A stretch of DNA of 64,000 nucleotides from Mucilaginibacter xinganensis (GCF_002257585.1 NZ_CP022743.1:2604001-2668000), one strand, 5' to 3'. Positions 9,524-18,427 are shown, counted from the stretch's first letter. Notes: generated by a model from the sequence alone, not told the origin. Numbers and translations: made by a program.

Positions 9524-10105
9524 TTAATGCCCGTGACCACCACCATGTCCGCCGCCACCGCGGCCACCACCATGTTCGCCTCCGCCTGGACGGCCTCCGC
9601 CACCATGACCACCACCGCCATGGCCGCCGCGATACATTTGTCCTGTATGACGGCCATTATTTCCGTATCCACGTAAATTTCCATGAGGCCTGTTTCCATA
9701 ATGGTTATAGTTGCCGCCTCCTGATCTGTAATGATCGCGAAATATAGTACCGCCCCTTTCACCGCGATGGCCTCTGTAGGCATCACGGTCGTGATAAAAA
9801 TACCTGTAGGGACGCGGCCTGTTAATAGCTACTTTATATCCTGAATTTATGTCATAATCGCTATAGCGCGATGGTAAAGATGCCCGGAAAACCCAGTTTC
9901 CGCCGTTTAAATAAACATATTGATGAGTTGGTACATAATAATAACTTTCCACGTCAGGTAAATAATAATAATTTACCGAGGCGTATGCGGGTGGAGGTGT
10001 CCAGATCCCCACGTGTACCCCGACGCTAACCTGCGCTTTTGATGGAGAACTGTTAAATGCAATTACAAGGGACACAGCTAATAAATTAAAGACGAATTTT
10101 TTCAT
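9524..10105 (-). CDS. Secreted protein with His/Gly-rich C-terminal tail
   Basis: The product is 193 aa from the ATG at 10105. A signal peptide (MKKFVFNLLAVSLVIAFN and following, cut near PSKAQ) precedes a Tyr/Pro-rich middle region (VNYYYLPDVESYYYVP, VYLNGGNWVFRA). The last ~65 residues consist of Gly, His and Arg, with repeated HGGGG units ending GGHGH. The N-terminal part resembles small secreted proteins common in Sphingobacteriaceae. The tail looks suited to binding divalent metal or to low-complexity assembly, which is inference from composition. It converges on alaS and shares the intervening terminator. I do not recognise a named family. Confidence 0.75.
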   Translation of the reverse strand: MKKFVFNLLAVSLVIAFNSSPSKAQVSVGVHVGIWTPPPAYASVNYYYLPDVESYYYVPTHQYVYLNGGNWVFRASLPSRYSDYDINSGYKVAINRPRPYRYFYHDRDAYRGHRGERGGTIFRDHYRSGGGNYNHYGNRPHGNLRGYGNNGRHTGQMYRGGHGGGGHGGGGRPGGGEHGGGRGGGGHGGGHGH

Positions 10106-10203
10106 AATTAAATGTAATTTGGGTACATAAGCCAAAACACGTGCCGCTATTGCAAAATGGTATCTATTTTTCCGGTCTGTGTGGCATTAATAAGTAATAA
10201 CTT

Positions 10204-10211
10204 TATATTTG
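10204..10211 (+). promoter_or_regulatory. -7 promoter box (TATATTTG) for gatB
   Basis: TATATTTG matches TAnnTTTG and lies 40 nt upstream of the gatB ATG, giving a conventional short leader. The -33 element is not convincing. Confidence 0.45.
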
Positions 10212-10251
10212 AACGGTAGAACGGATAAAACCATCGCCGCATTTTATTTAT

Positions 10252-11718
10252 ATGATCAGTACTATAGCCGGGAAAAGCGACAAATATGAATTAGTTGTCG
10301 GGTTGGAGGTTCACGCACAGTTATCCACTTTAAGTAAAGTATTTTCGAGTGATTCTGCCGCTTTCGGCGCAGGACCCAACGAGCATATCAGTCCCATTTC
10401 CCTGGGGCATCCGGGCACTTTGCCCAAGCTTAATAAAAAAGCAGTTGAATACGCCGTAAAAATGGGGCTTGCCTGTAATTGCACCATCAACCTGCGCAAT
10501 ACTTTTGCACGAAAAAATTATTTTTATGCCGATTTACCTAAAGGCTACCAGATAACCCAGGATCAGATGCCCATTTGCTTAGGCGGATCGGTATTGGTAA
10601 GGTTAGCTAACGGAGCCAAAAATATCGCTATCCATCATATCCACCTGGAGGAAGATGCCGGAAAAAGCATGCACGACCAGGATCATTCAGACTCATTGAT
10701 CGATTTAAACAGGGCTGGCGTTCCACTTATTGAAATAGTTACGGAGCCTGATATGCGCAGTAGTGAAGAGGCAGGACATTTTTTAACAGAGGTCCGCAAG
10801 CTGGTACGTTACCTTGATATTTGCGATGGCAATATGGAAGAGGGCAGCCTGCGCTGCGACGCCAATATTTCAGTGAGGCTTAGGGGGGCAACAACTTATG
10901 GAAACCGTTGCGAGGTAAAAAACCTTAACTCTATCCGTAATGTTCAGCGTGCTATTGAGCATGAATTTGAGCGCCAGGTTAATATTATTGAAAATGGAGG
11001 CCATATCGACCAAAATACCCTTAATTTTAATGCGGATACCGGTGAAACATCTGTACTGCGGTCAAAAGAAATGGCTAATGATTATCGTTATTTTCCTGAG
11101 CCGGATCTCACACCATTGTCATTAAACCAGGAGTATATTGATAAGGTACTGCTTACCATGCCGGTATTGCCAAACGTTCTTTATGAAAAGTACACCGCGC
11201 AGTTGGGCCTTTCTGACTATGATGCCGGTGTTATCACAGCTGACAAAGACTTCGCCCAATATTTTGAACAGCTTATTGCCAGTACAGATAACTATAAAGC
11301 TGCGGTAAACTGGCTGATGGGCCCCATAAAATCCTATTTAAATGATCATAGCCTGTCCATAACTGACTTCACCCTGAAGCCAGGAACTTTAGCGGGTCTG
11401 ATAAAACTGGTTGATTCAGGAAAGATCAATAATACCGTAGCGTCGCACAAACTATTCCCGGAGCTGGTTAAACATGGTGATAAAGACGCAGCTACGCTGG
11501 CTGCTGAATTAAATTTGCTGATAAGTGCTGATAATGATGACGTGAGCAGGTTTATACAGGATGCAATCGCTAAATTTCCTGATAAAGTTATAGAGTACAA
11601 AAAAGGAAAAAAAGGCGTTTTAGGCTTGTTTATGGGCGAAATAATGAAAAGCTCGAAAGGGAAAATTGATCCGCAAAAAACAAACCAGTTATTAATTAAA
11701 GAACTGGAATCGAAATAA
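10252..11718 (+). CDS. gatB: Asp-tRNA(Asn)/Glu-tRNA(Gln) amidotransferase subunit B
   Basis: This 488-aa protein is the kinase and tRNA-binding subunit of GatCAB. It phosphorylates mischarged Glu-tRNA-Gln or Asp-tRNA-Asn before amidation. The N-terminus YELVVGLEVHAQL, the signature GVPLIEIVTEPD and MEEGSLRCDANIS are diagnostic. The C-terminal YqeY-like helical tail ends with SSKGKIDPQ. The length is typical (about 475-490 aa). The partner genes gatA and gatC are not adjacent, which is usual in Bacteroidota. The ATG at 10252 has no clear Shine-Dalgarno. Confidence 0.97.
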   Translation: MISTIAGKSDKYELVVGLEVHAQLSTLSKVFSSDSAAFGAGPNEHISPISLGHPGTLPKLNKKAVEYAVKMGLACNCTINLRNTFARKNYFYADLPKGYQITQDQMPICLGGSVLVRLANGAKNIAIHHIHLEEDAGKSMHDQDHSDSLIDLNRAGVPLIEIVTEPDMRSSEEAGHFLTEVRKLVRYLDICDGNMEEGSLRCDANISVRLRGATTYGNRCEVKNLNSIRNVQRAIEHEFERQVNIIENGGHIDQNTLNFNADTGETSVLRSKEMANDYRYFPEPDLTPLSLNQEYIDKVLLTMPVLPNVLYEKYTAQLGLSDYDAGVITADKDFAQYFEQLIASTDNYKAAVNWLMGPIKSYLNDHSLSITDFTLKPGTLAGLIKLVDSGKINNTVASHKLFPELVKHGDKDAATLAAELNLLISADNDDVSRFIQDAIAKFPDKVIEYKKGKKGVLGLFMGEIMKSSKGKIDPQKTNQLLIKELESK

Positions 11719-11833
11719 TTTGAGGCCGGAGTTTAACGGTCATTTTAAATTTTTAATATAAGGTAAAAGCAACTATGTATATGGGCATTGATTAAAGGTC
11801 AACCGCTTATTTAAATTGATTAAAAAATATACC

Positions 11834-12976
11834 ATGAAAAAGTATTTCATATTTTACACCATTATCCTGGTTTCATTTGTAGTGTCTTCCTGCAAAAATA
11901 AGGACGCATTTACCCTTTCGGGAACCGTGACCAACCCTGGAAGCCTAAAAAAAATATACCTGTTAGCCGCTGACAGTGCTACTGTTGCCGTTGTTGATTC
12001 GACTAATTTAAGCGACCAGGGCACGTTCCAGTTTAAGCATGTGGCACCTTATGCCAATCTGTATAAGTTAAGGGTTGGCGGGAGTATTTTTGATCTGATC
12101 GCTAAAAATGGAGATGCTATTGACTTCAGTACAAATCTTACTGATAATTCACATGCCTATAAGATTTCAGGATCGGATGATTCGGAAAAGATCAAAGAAT
12201 TTAACAAGATCAGTAATTTTTATGGTGAAAAGAATGCTAAAATAACGCAGGAATATCAGGATAAAGCGCAGGCAATTGGCAAAGAATCAGATTCACTGAT
12301 AAAAATATATCTGCCCATGTTTCAACGGAATATCAAAGATTACAGCACCGAGATCCTGAAGTTTGTTAATGCTAACAAAAATTCGCTTGCAGGGTTTTAT
12401 GCGGCAACATCGCTGGAGGAAGGCAAGTTTGAGCCGCATCTTATTGCATACGCGGATGATATTAAAAGCAGCTTTAAAGATAATCCGGGTGTTCAAAAAT
12501 TCATCAAACAAATGATGGACCTTAAGCCTGTTTCGGTGGGGCATAAGGCACCTGATTTTACCATCGCAGGTGTGGATGGTAAACCCATAAAATTGGCTGA
12601 TTACAAAGGTAAATATGTGATGCTTGATTTCTGGGCATCGTGGTGTGCGCCCTGCAGGCAGGAAAATCCAAATGTGGTTAAGCAATATGCCGTATTTAAA
12701 CCACTCGGATTTAATATACTTGGGATTTCGCTTGACCAGGACAAAGCTAAATGGGAGCAGGCTATAGCTGCCGATAAACTTACCTGGAGCCATGGATCTG
12801 ACCTGAAAAATTTCGAGGGTCCTACAGAACGACTTTTCCATATTGAAGCGATCCCTTCAAATTTTATAATTGATCCGAACGGTGTTATCGTTGCAAAAAA
12901 CGTAACAGGTACCGATCTTGAAGAGTTTTTAAATAAGACGTTTAATAAATCTCAACAAATCGTTAAAATAAAGTAA
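11834..12976 (+). CDS. Thioredoxin-like (TlpA/AhpC-TSA) lipoprotein with DUF4369 domain
   Basis: The product is 380 aa from the ATG at 11834. A lipoprotein signal peptide ends with the lipobox VVSSC. An N-terminal DUF4369-type domain (about residues 25-130) and a helical linker precede a C-terminal thioredoxin fold with FWASWCAPCRQENP (active-site C271 and C274). The family acts at the periplasmic face as a thiol-disulfide oxidoreductase, often reducing partner disulfides or c-type cytochrome cysteines. An alternative in-frame start 18 nt upstream would spoil the signal peptide. No co-directional partner is close enough to suggest an operon; the response regulator begins 77 nt downstream. Confidence 0.9.
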   Translation: MKKYFIFYTIILVSFVVSSCKNKDAFTLSGTVTNPGSLKKIYLLAADSATVAVVDSTNLSDQGTFQFKHVAPYANLYKLRVGGSIFDLIAKNGDAIDFSTNLTDNSHAYKISGSDDSEKIKEFNKISNFYGEKNAKITQEYQDKAQAIGKESDSLIKIYLPMFQRNIKDYSTEILKFVNANKNSLAGFYAATSLEEGKFEPHLIAYADDIKSSFKDNPGVQKFIKQMMDLKPVSVGHKAPDFTIAGVDGKPIKLADYKGKYVMLDFWASWCAPCRQENPNVVKQYAVFKPLGFNILGISLDQDKAKWEQAIAADKLTWSHGSDLKNFEGPTERLFHIEAIPSNFIIDPNGVIVAKNVTGTDLEEFLNKTFNKSQQIVKIK

Positions 12977-13053
12977 CATTTAACAATTTGTTAATGTATC
13001 TTTAACCGTAATCTTCATTTGCGCACCTACTTTTACGCAAAAAATTAACGTGC

Positions 13054-13743
13054 ATGAGTAGTTCTAACAAACAAAAAATTCTGATAGTTGACGATGAGCC
13101 TGATATTTTAGAGCTTATTGAATATAATTTGAAAAAAGAGGGCTACCAGGTTTTCCTGGCACGCAACGGGCAGGAAGCTGTTGCTGAAGCTAAAAGATCA
13201 TTACCAGACTTAATTGTATTGGATATAATGATGCCAAAAATGGATGGTATTGAAGCATGCCGAATTATGCGCACAATGCCTGAGTTCAAGAATACTTTTA
13301 TGGTTTTCTTGACTGCCCGCAGCGAAGAGTACTCTGAAATTGCCGGATTTAATGTAGGTGCCGATGATTATATTGCTAAACCAATAAAGCCCCGTGCTCT
13401 GGTTAGCCGCATAAACGCCATATTGCGCCGCAATGCGCCGGCAGAAGATATGACCGATAACAAGCTTGAAATAGGCGACCTGGTTATTGACCGCGAAGCT
13501 TATCTTGTTTTTCAGCGCGGTAATAAGGTTGTATTGGCAAAGAAAGAGTTTGAATTGTTATACCTGCTTGCTTCAAAACCGGGCAAAGTTTACACCCGCG
13601 AGGTGATCCTTAAAAATATTTGGGAAGATTCTGTAGTGGTTACTAACCGCACCATTGACGTTCACATCCGCAAACTGCGCGAGAAGCTTGGCGATGACTG
13701 TGTTGCAACTGTAAAAGGAGTGGGGTACAAATTTGAAGCTTAA
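13054..13743 (+). CDS. OmpR/PhoB-type response regulator
   Basis: This 229-aa protein has a receiver domain with the acidic pocket DDEPD (residues 13-17), phospho-acceptor D57 in VLDIMMP and the conserved lysine in IAKPIKP. A C-terminal winged helix follows (KLEIGDLVIDREAYLV to GVGYKFEA). No histidine kinase is adjacent, so its partner is encoded elsewhere. Just upstream, around 12980-12996, lies TTAACAATTTGTTAA, an inverted heptamer that could be an operator or part of the preceding gene's 3' region. A strong terminator follows the gene. Confidence 0.93.
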   Translation: MSSSNKQKILIVDDEPDILELIEYNLKKEGYQVFLARNGQEAVAEAKRSLPDLIVLDIMMPKMDGIEACRIMRTMPEFKNTFMVFLTARSEEYSEIAGFNVGADDYIAKPIKPRALVSRINAILRRNAPAEDMTDNKLEIGDLVIDREAYLVFQRGNKVVLAKKEFELLYLLASKPGKVYTREVILKNIWEDSVVVTNRTIDVHIRKLREKLGDDCVATVKGVGYKFEA

Positions 13744-13763
13744 CAACTACACATTTTGATAAA

Positions 13764-13804
13764 ACAAAAGCGGGCGTAAATTATTTGCGCCCGCTTTTGT
13801 TTTT
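13764..13804 (+). terminator. Rho-independent terminator after the response regulator
   Basis: A perfect 13-bp stem pairs 13764-13776 with 13788-13800 around an 11-nt loop, followed by TTTT. Confidence 0.9.
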
Positions 13805-13850
13805 GTATGATGATTTTGGGTTCCTAACCCTTTGCTTTTAAGCTTTTCCT

Positions 13851-15017
13851 TTATTCAAAGTATTCCTTCATCCGTTCAAAAAAGCTTTTCTCGTTTTTGC
13901 CCGGATTTGGTTTAAAGTTTGGAGAACTCTGCAATTTTTCAAGCAGTTCGCGTTCTTCACGGCTCAGTGCTTTTGGCGTCCAGATGTTGATATGTACAAG
14001 TTGATCGCCGCGGCGGTACGAATTCACTTCAGGTACGCCTTTACTTTTTAGGCGAAGGATTTTACCTCCCTGGGTACCTGCATCTATTTTAATTTTAACC
14101 TTACCGTCAATGGTTGGCACTTCAACGCTGGTTCCTAAAGTGGCGTCAACAAAGTTTACGTGCAAGTCGTAGATCACATTGTTGCCATCGCGTTTTAGTG
14201 TTTCATGCGGAATCTCCTCAATCAGTATAATCAGGTCTCCGGGTACACCGCCGCGTGGCGCAGCATTTCCCTTACCGCCCATGCTTAGTTGCATGCCTTC
14301 GCTTACGCCCGCAGGGATGTTGATGGTAATAGTTTCTTCACCGCGTACAACGCCGTCGCCATGGCATACCGTACATTTTGACAGTATGGTTGAGCCTTCG
14401 CCGTTACAGGTAGGGCAGGTGCTGGTAGTCTGCATCTGGCCAAGTATAGTATTGGTTACCCTGCGCACAGCGCCGGAACCACCGCATGTTTTACAGGTTT
14501 GGAACGATGCTTTATCTTTTGCGCCGCTGCCATCGCAGGTTTTACATACAATTTGTTTGTTTACCTTAATTTTCTTTTCGGCGCCATTGGCAATTTCTTC
14601 AAGGGTTAACCTTACTTTAATACGCAGGTTGCTGCCGCGGGCTACCCTTCGGCCGCCGGCGCTGCCGCCTTGTCTTCCGCCGCCAAAAAAGCCTTCAAAC
14701 GGACTACCCCCGCCAAATATGTCACCAAACTGGCTGAATATGTCATTCATATCCATACCGCCGCCGCCATAGCCGCCACCGTTGGCAGAATGTGCATTGG
14801 CTGCATGGCCAAATTGGTCATACCGCTGCCGTTTTTCAGGATTACTTAAAACTTCGTATGCTTCTGCCGCTTCTTTAAACTTATCTTCGGCAGCTTTGTC
14901 CCCCTGGTTCTTGTCAGGGTGGTACTTGATCGCCATTTTGCGATAAGCTTTTTTTATCTCATCAGCATCAGCGCCTTTTGCTACGCCCAATATATCGTAG
15001 TAATCTCTTTTAGACAT
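13851..15017 (-). CDS. dnaJ: Chaperone DnaJ
   Basis: This 388-aa type I J-protein has an N-terminal J domain with H33-P34-D35, then a Gly/Phe-rich linker. Four zinc-finger repeats follow ([32 protein letters not shown]), then the C-terminal substrate-binding domains. It stimulates the DnaK ATPase and delivers unfolded clients. It lies downstream of grpE on the same strand, as is usual in this phylum; dnaK is not in the window. The 114-nt gap to grpE holds an inverted heptad-repeat element. Confidence 0.97.
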   Translation of the reverse strand: MSKRDYYDILGVAKGADADEIKKAYRKMAIKYHPDKNQGDKAAEDKFKEAAEAYEVLSNPEKRQRYDQFGHAANAHSANGGGYGGGGMDMNDIFSQFGDIFGGGSPFEGFFGGGRQGGSAGGRRVARGSNLRIKVRLTLEEIANGAEKKIKVNKQIVCKTCDGSGAKDKASFQTCKTCGGSGAVRRVTNTILGQMQTTSTCPTCNGEGSTILSKCTVCHGDGVVRGEETITINIPAGVSEGMQLSMGGKGNAAPRGGVPGDLIILIEEIPHETLKRDGNNVIYDLHVNFVDATLGTSVEVPTIDGKVKIKIDAGTQGGKILRLKSKGVPEVNSYRRGDQLVHINIWTPKALSREERELLEKLQSSPNFKPNPGKNEKSFFERMKEYFE

Positions 15018-15029
15018 TTTTTTATTGTT

Positions 15030-15128
15030 TCGGAATTCGAATTTACTATTATTTCAGATTTTGGATTTTTTATATGGATAATCAAATTCGATTTTTAGCC
15101 CCGAAGTTGAAATTTCCAAATCCGAAAT
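15030..15128. repeat. Inverted heptad-repeat element between grpE and dnaJ
   Basis: Left arm words in phase 7 are TCGGAAT, TCGAATT, TACTATT, ATTTCAG, ATTTTGG and ATTTTTT (15030-15071). The right arm (15108-15128) read on the other strand gives ATTTCGG, ATTTGGA, AATTTCA. The arms therefore form an imperfect hairpin of 7-bp words around about 36 nt. It fills most of the gap between the two genes. Confidence 0.6.
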
Positions 15129-15131
15129 CAA

Positions 15132-15704
15132 TTACGCTCCTACTATTACTTTAGCAAAACGTACCACCCGGTCATTAAGGAAATAACCTTTTTCCATTTC
15201 ATCAACTACTTTGCCTTTAAGGTCATCAGTAGGCGCAGGGATATTGGTGATCGCTTCCTGTAGTTCAGGGTCAAACGGGGAACCTATTGACTCCATTTCT
15301 TTCAGGCCTTTTTGCGCTAATGCGTTTTTTAACTTGTTTTGGATCAATGTAACACCTTCTTTAACCGGGGCAATATCGGCAGCAGTTTCCATAGCCTTTA
15401 ATGCGCGCTCAAAATCATCTAATACAGGCAGTAATGAAACGATAACGTCTTTACCTTCCAGTTTTCTTGCTTCTTCGCGTTCTTTTATAGTGCGCCTCCT
15501 GAAATTATCAAATTCAGCATATAAACGCAGGTATTTGTCATTTGCTAGCGATAACTCTTCTTTGAGTGTATCTACAGGTGAAGGTGCATTTTCGGCAGCC
15601 TGTTCATCTATTTCCTGCCCGGCGCCATCAAGTGTACCATTTATATCTTCAGTGTTTTCTGAATCTTCTTTCTTTTTTTTCTTCAACATATCGTTAAAAT
15701 TCAT
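15132..15704 (-). CDS. grpE: Nucleotide exchange factor GrpE
   Basis: This 190-aa protein is the nucleotide exchange factor for DnaK. It has an acidic, low-complexity N-terminus, then a long coiled coil (DTLKEELSLANDKYLRLYAE, then FDNFRRRTIKER). The C-terminal beta domain includes GSPFDPELQEAI and the terminal VRFAKVIVG. I chose the ATG at 15704 (MNFNDMLKKK) over a TTG five codons upstream. It is followed by dnaJ on the same strand. The upstream region has inverted and direct repeats that may be a stress-response control site. Confidence 0.95.
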   Translation of the reverse strand: MNFNDMLKKKKKEDSENTEDINGTLDGAGQEIDEQAAENAPSPVDTLKEELSLANDKYLRLYAEFDNFRRRTIKEREEARKLEGKDVIVSLLPVLDDFERALKAMETAADIAPVKEGVTLIQNKLKNALAQKGLKEMESIGSPFDPELQEAITNIPAPTDDLKGKVVDEMEKGYFLNDRVVRFAKVIVGA

Positions 15705-15718
15705 AGCTAATAGTGCCA

Positions 15719-15760
15719 ATCAAGTATCCTGCCACAGGCATAAAGGCGACATCGTGTCAG
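15719..15760 (-). promoter_or_regulatory. Possible sigma-54-like promoter and inverted repeat upstream of grpE
   Basis: The reverse strand at 15734-15719 reads TGGCAGGATACTTGAT, which resembles the -24/-12 form TGGCAC-N5-TTGC but has TTGA at the -12 position. Just upstream (15760-15747) is CTGACACGATGTCG, an almost symmetric TGACA/TGTCG pair. Further up (15795-15825) GTGGCAG occurs twice on the + strand. I see no CIRCE element. Confidence 0.3.
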
Positions 15761-15941
15761 AGCTTTTTGAGTAAAATGTAAATTGTGACACTGTTTTAGT
15801 GGCAGAGTTTTAATTAGTGGCAGTAATAGCTTTAGGTAAACGGATTAGCTGTGTTAACGGTAATTCTAAAAAAGAAGGGTATGTAACCATATAATCAAAT
15901 TATTGACTGCTATTGCCACTTACCGTTACTACTTATTTTAT

Positions 15942-16625
15942 TCAGGCAATTTTCACGTCTTCCAAAACTTTGCCATTTTCGCATTTAATAATACGGGACG
16001 GAAAAGTACGGATGATATGATAATCATGCGTGGCTATAATTACGGAAGTGCCTGATTGGCTAATCTGTTTTAACAGCAGTACAATTTCTTCAGAGGTATC
16101 GGGGTCAAGGTTGCCGGTTGGCTCATCAGCCAGAATAATTTCAGGGTCGTTAAGTAAGGCCCGGGCTATAACCACCCGTTGCTGCTCACCGCCTGATAGC
16201 TCATGCGGCATTTTTTTCAATTTGGAGCGTAATCCTACTTTTTCCAAAACATCCAGTGCGCGGTCTGAGATTAATTTTTTATCCGTCCAGCCGGTTGCGC
16301 GCATCACAAACTGGAGGTTTTGCTCCACTGTACGATCGGTCAGTAGTTGAAAATCCTGGAAAACTATTCCAAGCTTGCGGCGTAAAAAAGGCACGTCGTT
16401 GCTTTTAAGATGGTTCAGGTCATAACTGCACGCATACCCTGAACCTGTATTGATATTCAGGTCGCCGTAAATAACTTTCAGTAAACTACTTTTACCTGAA
16501 CCAGTTTGCCCTATAAGCCAAACAAAATCCCCTTTATTAATATGCAGGTTAACGTTTGACAGCACCAGGTGTGCCTGCTGAAAAACATCAACGTTGTTTA
16601 GCTTTATAATGGAATTTTCAATCAT
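15942..16625 (-). CDS. ftsE: Cell-division ABC ATPase FtsE
   Basis: This 227-aa ABC ATPase has Walker A GQTGSGKSS (about residues 39-47), the Q-loop FQDFQLL, signature LSGGEQQR and Walker B ILADEPTGNLDP. The short LDP-rich form and the opening ('NVDVFQQAHLVLSNVNLHI') fit FtsE, which with FtsX couples ATP hydrolysis to peptidoglycan hydrolase activation at the septum. ftsX is not adjacent, which is common in this phylum. The similar LolD-type ATPase is not an equally good fit. Confidence 0.85.
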   Translation of the reverse strand: MIENSIIKLNNVDVFQQAHLVLSNVNLHINKGDFVWLIGQTGSGKSSLLKVIYGDLNINTGSGYACSYDLNHLKSNDVPFLRRKLGIVFQDFQLLTDRTVEQNLQFVMRATGWTDKKLISDRALDVLEKVGLRSKLKKMPHELSGGEQQRVVIARALLNDPEIILADEPTGNLDPDTSEEIVLLLKQISQSGTSVIIATHDYHIIRTFPSRIIKCENGKVLEDVKIA

Positions 16626-16704
16626 ATCTTTCGGTTCACTGGTTTGATTGGTTCAATCGCCAAATATAGTTAACCTCTAATTAACTAATCGCTGATTAAC
16701 TCCA

Positions 16705-16908
16705 TCAAAGTTCTAATTTAAGGATCTGCCCGAAAGGCAGATCCTTAATAATATTCATAATATATTCTGTTTTATCCTGAAGCCCTACTTTATCCAGCGA
16801 TTTATCAGGCCTGTCCACTCTGAAATAAGCAAGCAATGTAAACTTATCATCCCTTAACTGTACGTAATCAGGTATTTTGGCAACGCCTTTAACTTTAATT
16901 ATATACAT
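16705..16908 (-). CDS. Conserved small hypothetical protein
   Basis: The product is 67 aa from the ATG at 16908 (MYIIKVKGVAKIPDYVQLRD). A longer reading from 16929 would translate part of the adjacent heptad repeat, so I reject it. The sequence is rich in alternating hydrophobic and charged residues, has no signal peptide and ends DLPFGQILKLEL; a small alpha/beta cytoplasmic fold is likely. I have an impression of similar proteins in Sphingobacteriaceae but no name for the family. It lies between sucC and ftsE, all on the same strand. Confidence 0.6.
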   Translation of the reverse strand: MYIIKVKGVAKIPDYVQLRDDKFTLLAYFRVDRPDKSLDKVGLQDKTEYIMNIIKDLPFGQILKLEL

Positions 16909-16918
16909 ATTTTCAGGT

Positions 16919-17006
16919 CCATGGACCATGGTCGATAGTCCATGGTTTGTATTGTTTAATAGTTCAAAGTTAGATAAACCATTGACTATGGTCCATCGAC
17001 TATAGA
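16919..17006. repeat. Inverted heptad-repeat element (CCATnGA words) upstream of the small gene
   Basis: The left arm is CCATGGA, CCATGGT, CGATAGT, CCATGGT (16919-16946). The right arm is CCATTGA, CTATGGT, CCATCGA, CTATAGA (16979-17006). They form an imperfect 28-bp inverted repeat with a 31-nt spacer. Four of the seven mismatches fall at the same position of each heptad (6, 13, 20, 27). Confidence 0.75.
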
Positions 17007-17010
17007 CTTT

Positions 17011-18204
17011 CTATAATGCCAACACTTCTTTAACCCGCTCAGCTGCTTCTTTAAGTAAAATAGCTGAGTAAACTTTTAAGCCCGAGTCGTCAATTAGTTT
17101 TTTAGCTTCAACAGCGTTTGTTCCCTGTAAGCGAACTATAATTGGAACCGGGATATTACCGATTTCGTGGTAGGCATCAATAACACCTTGTGCAACACGG
17201 TCGCAACGTACTATACCGCCAAATATATTAATCAGGATGGCTTTAACGTTTGGATCTTTTAATATGATGTTGAACGCTGCTTTTACAGTTTCTGCATTGG
17301 CCGTACCGCCAACATCCAAAAAGTTGGCAGGCTCGCCACCGGCAATTTTAATAATGTCCATTGTTGCCATGGCTAAACCTGCACCATTAACCATACAGCC
17401 AACGTTGCCGTCGAGCTTTACAAAGTTTAGGTTTGATTTGCTGGCTTCCACTTCCATCGGGTCCTCTTCGGCAACATCGCGCATTGCAGCATAATCCGGG
17501 TGGCGGAATAATGCGTTGTCATCAAGGTTTACCTTGGCGTCAACAGCAAGTATTTTGTTGTCAGATGTTTTTAATACCGGGTTAATCTCAAATTGAGATG
17601 AATCAGTAGCATCATATGCCTTATATAAGGCGGTGATAAATTTCACCATATCCTTAAAAGCGTCGCCTGAGAGACCAAGGTTAAAGGCTATTTTACGTGC
17701 CTGGAAACCCTGTAAGCCTACTTTAGGATCAATTTCTTCTTTATGGATGCGCTCTGGTGTTGAGTGTGCAACTTCTTCAATATCCATACCGCCTTCGGTT
17801 GAATACATGATTATGTTACGGCCCTTTGCACGGTCAAGTAGCACGCTTATATAAAATTCTTTTGTTTCGCTTTCGCCCGGATAATAAACATCCTGTGCTA
17901 CCAGCACTTTGCTCACCAGCTTGCCTTCGGGGCCGGTTTGAGGGGTAATCAATTGCATGCCCAATATATTGGTTGCTCTTTCTTTTACCTCTTCTAAGTT
18001 CTTAGCTAATTTTACACCGCCGCCTTTTCCGCGGCCACCAGCGTGAATCTGCGCTTTTATTACCACCCAATCCGAGCCGTAATCTTCTTTCATTTTTTTT
18101 GCAGCTTCAACAGCCTGTTCAACGCTGTCGGCAACTATGCCTTCCTGAACCCTAACGCCAAAGCTTTTTAATATGGCCTTACCTTGATATTCGTGAATAT
18201 TCAT
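17011..18204 (-). CDS. sucC: Succinyl-CoA ligase (ADP-forming) subunit beta
   Basis: This 397-aa protein starts MNIHEYQGKAILKSFGV, typical of the ATP-grasp beta subunit, and contains HAGGRGKGGGVKLA and FLDVGGTANAETV. The C-terminal CoA-ligase fold includes INIFGGIVRCDRVA. With SucD it converts succinyl-CoA to succinate with substrate-level phosphorylation in the TCA cycle. sucD is not in the immediate neighbourhood. The length matches the family. Confidence 0.97.
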   Translation of the reverse strand: MNIHEYQGKAILKSFGVRVQEGIVADSVEQAVEAAKKMKEDYGSDWVVIKAQIHAGGRGKGGGVKLAKNLEEVKERATNILGMQLITPQTGPEGKLVSKVLVAQDVYYPGESETKEFYISVLLDRAKGRNIIMYSTEGGMDIEEVAHSTPERIHKEEIDPKVGLQGFQARKIAFNLGLSGDAFKDMVKFITALYKAYDATDSSQFEINPVLKTSDNKILAVDAKVNLDDNALFRHPDYAAMRDVAEEDPMEVEASKSNLNFVKLDGNVGCMVNGAGLAMATMDIIKIAGGEPANFLDVGGTANAETVKAAFNIILKDPNVKAILINIFGGIVRCDRVAQGVIDAYHEIGNIPVPIIVRLQGTNAVEAKKLIDDSGLKVYSAILLKEAAERVKEVLAL

Positions 18205-18244
18205 GTTTTGTGAAGAATTTGCGGTAAATCTACGATTTTGTTTG

Positions 18245-18422
18245 AGATTAGTGATTAGAGACCAGCGAATAGAAATTAGTTTTTTACTTTAGGGTGAGTA
18301 AAGATTTATGGAGCAATACAAATGCTTTAATAGACACAGTTATGCCGATCCGCTGTTAAAAAGGTAAATGGTATAATTTTTTTTCTGCTAATCGCTAATC
18401 TCTAATGTCTAATCTCTAAATT
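18245..18422. repeat. Inverted heptad-repeat element (NNATTAG words) between sucC and lolD
   Basis: The left arm has five heptads AGATTAG, TGATTAG, AGACCAG, CGAATAG, AAATTAG (18245-18279). The right arm has CTAATCG, CTAATCT, CTAATGT, CTAATCT, CTAAATT (18388-18422), the reverse complement of the same word. The spacer is 108 nt of ordinary intergenic sequence. The right arm ends 5 nt before the lolD ATG. Confidence 0.8.
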
Positions 18423-18427
18423 CGCCC

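Noticed and set aside
9220..9786. 188-codon reverse-strand frame across the alaS end
   Set aside because: It overlaps the 3' end of alaS, crosses a strong terminator, and shares the region of the His/Gly tail in another frame.
12980..12996. Pho-box-like or operator site before the response regulator
   Set aside because: TTAACAATTTGTTAA is symmetric but it is a single site next to a stop codon in AT-rich DNA, so it is not listed as a regulatory feature.
14179..14772. 197-codon + strand frame opposite dnaJ
   Set aside because: Antisense shadow of the dnaJ zinc-finger and Gly-rich coding region; Pro/Ser-rich nonsense composition.
15211..15774. 187-codon + strand frame opposite grpE
   Set aside because: Antisense shadow of the grpE coiled coil; Ser/Phe-rich composition.
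18243..18422. CRISPR-like array
   Set aside because: Repeats are only 7 bp, inverted rather than direct between arms, and have no regular spacers; no cas genes are present.
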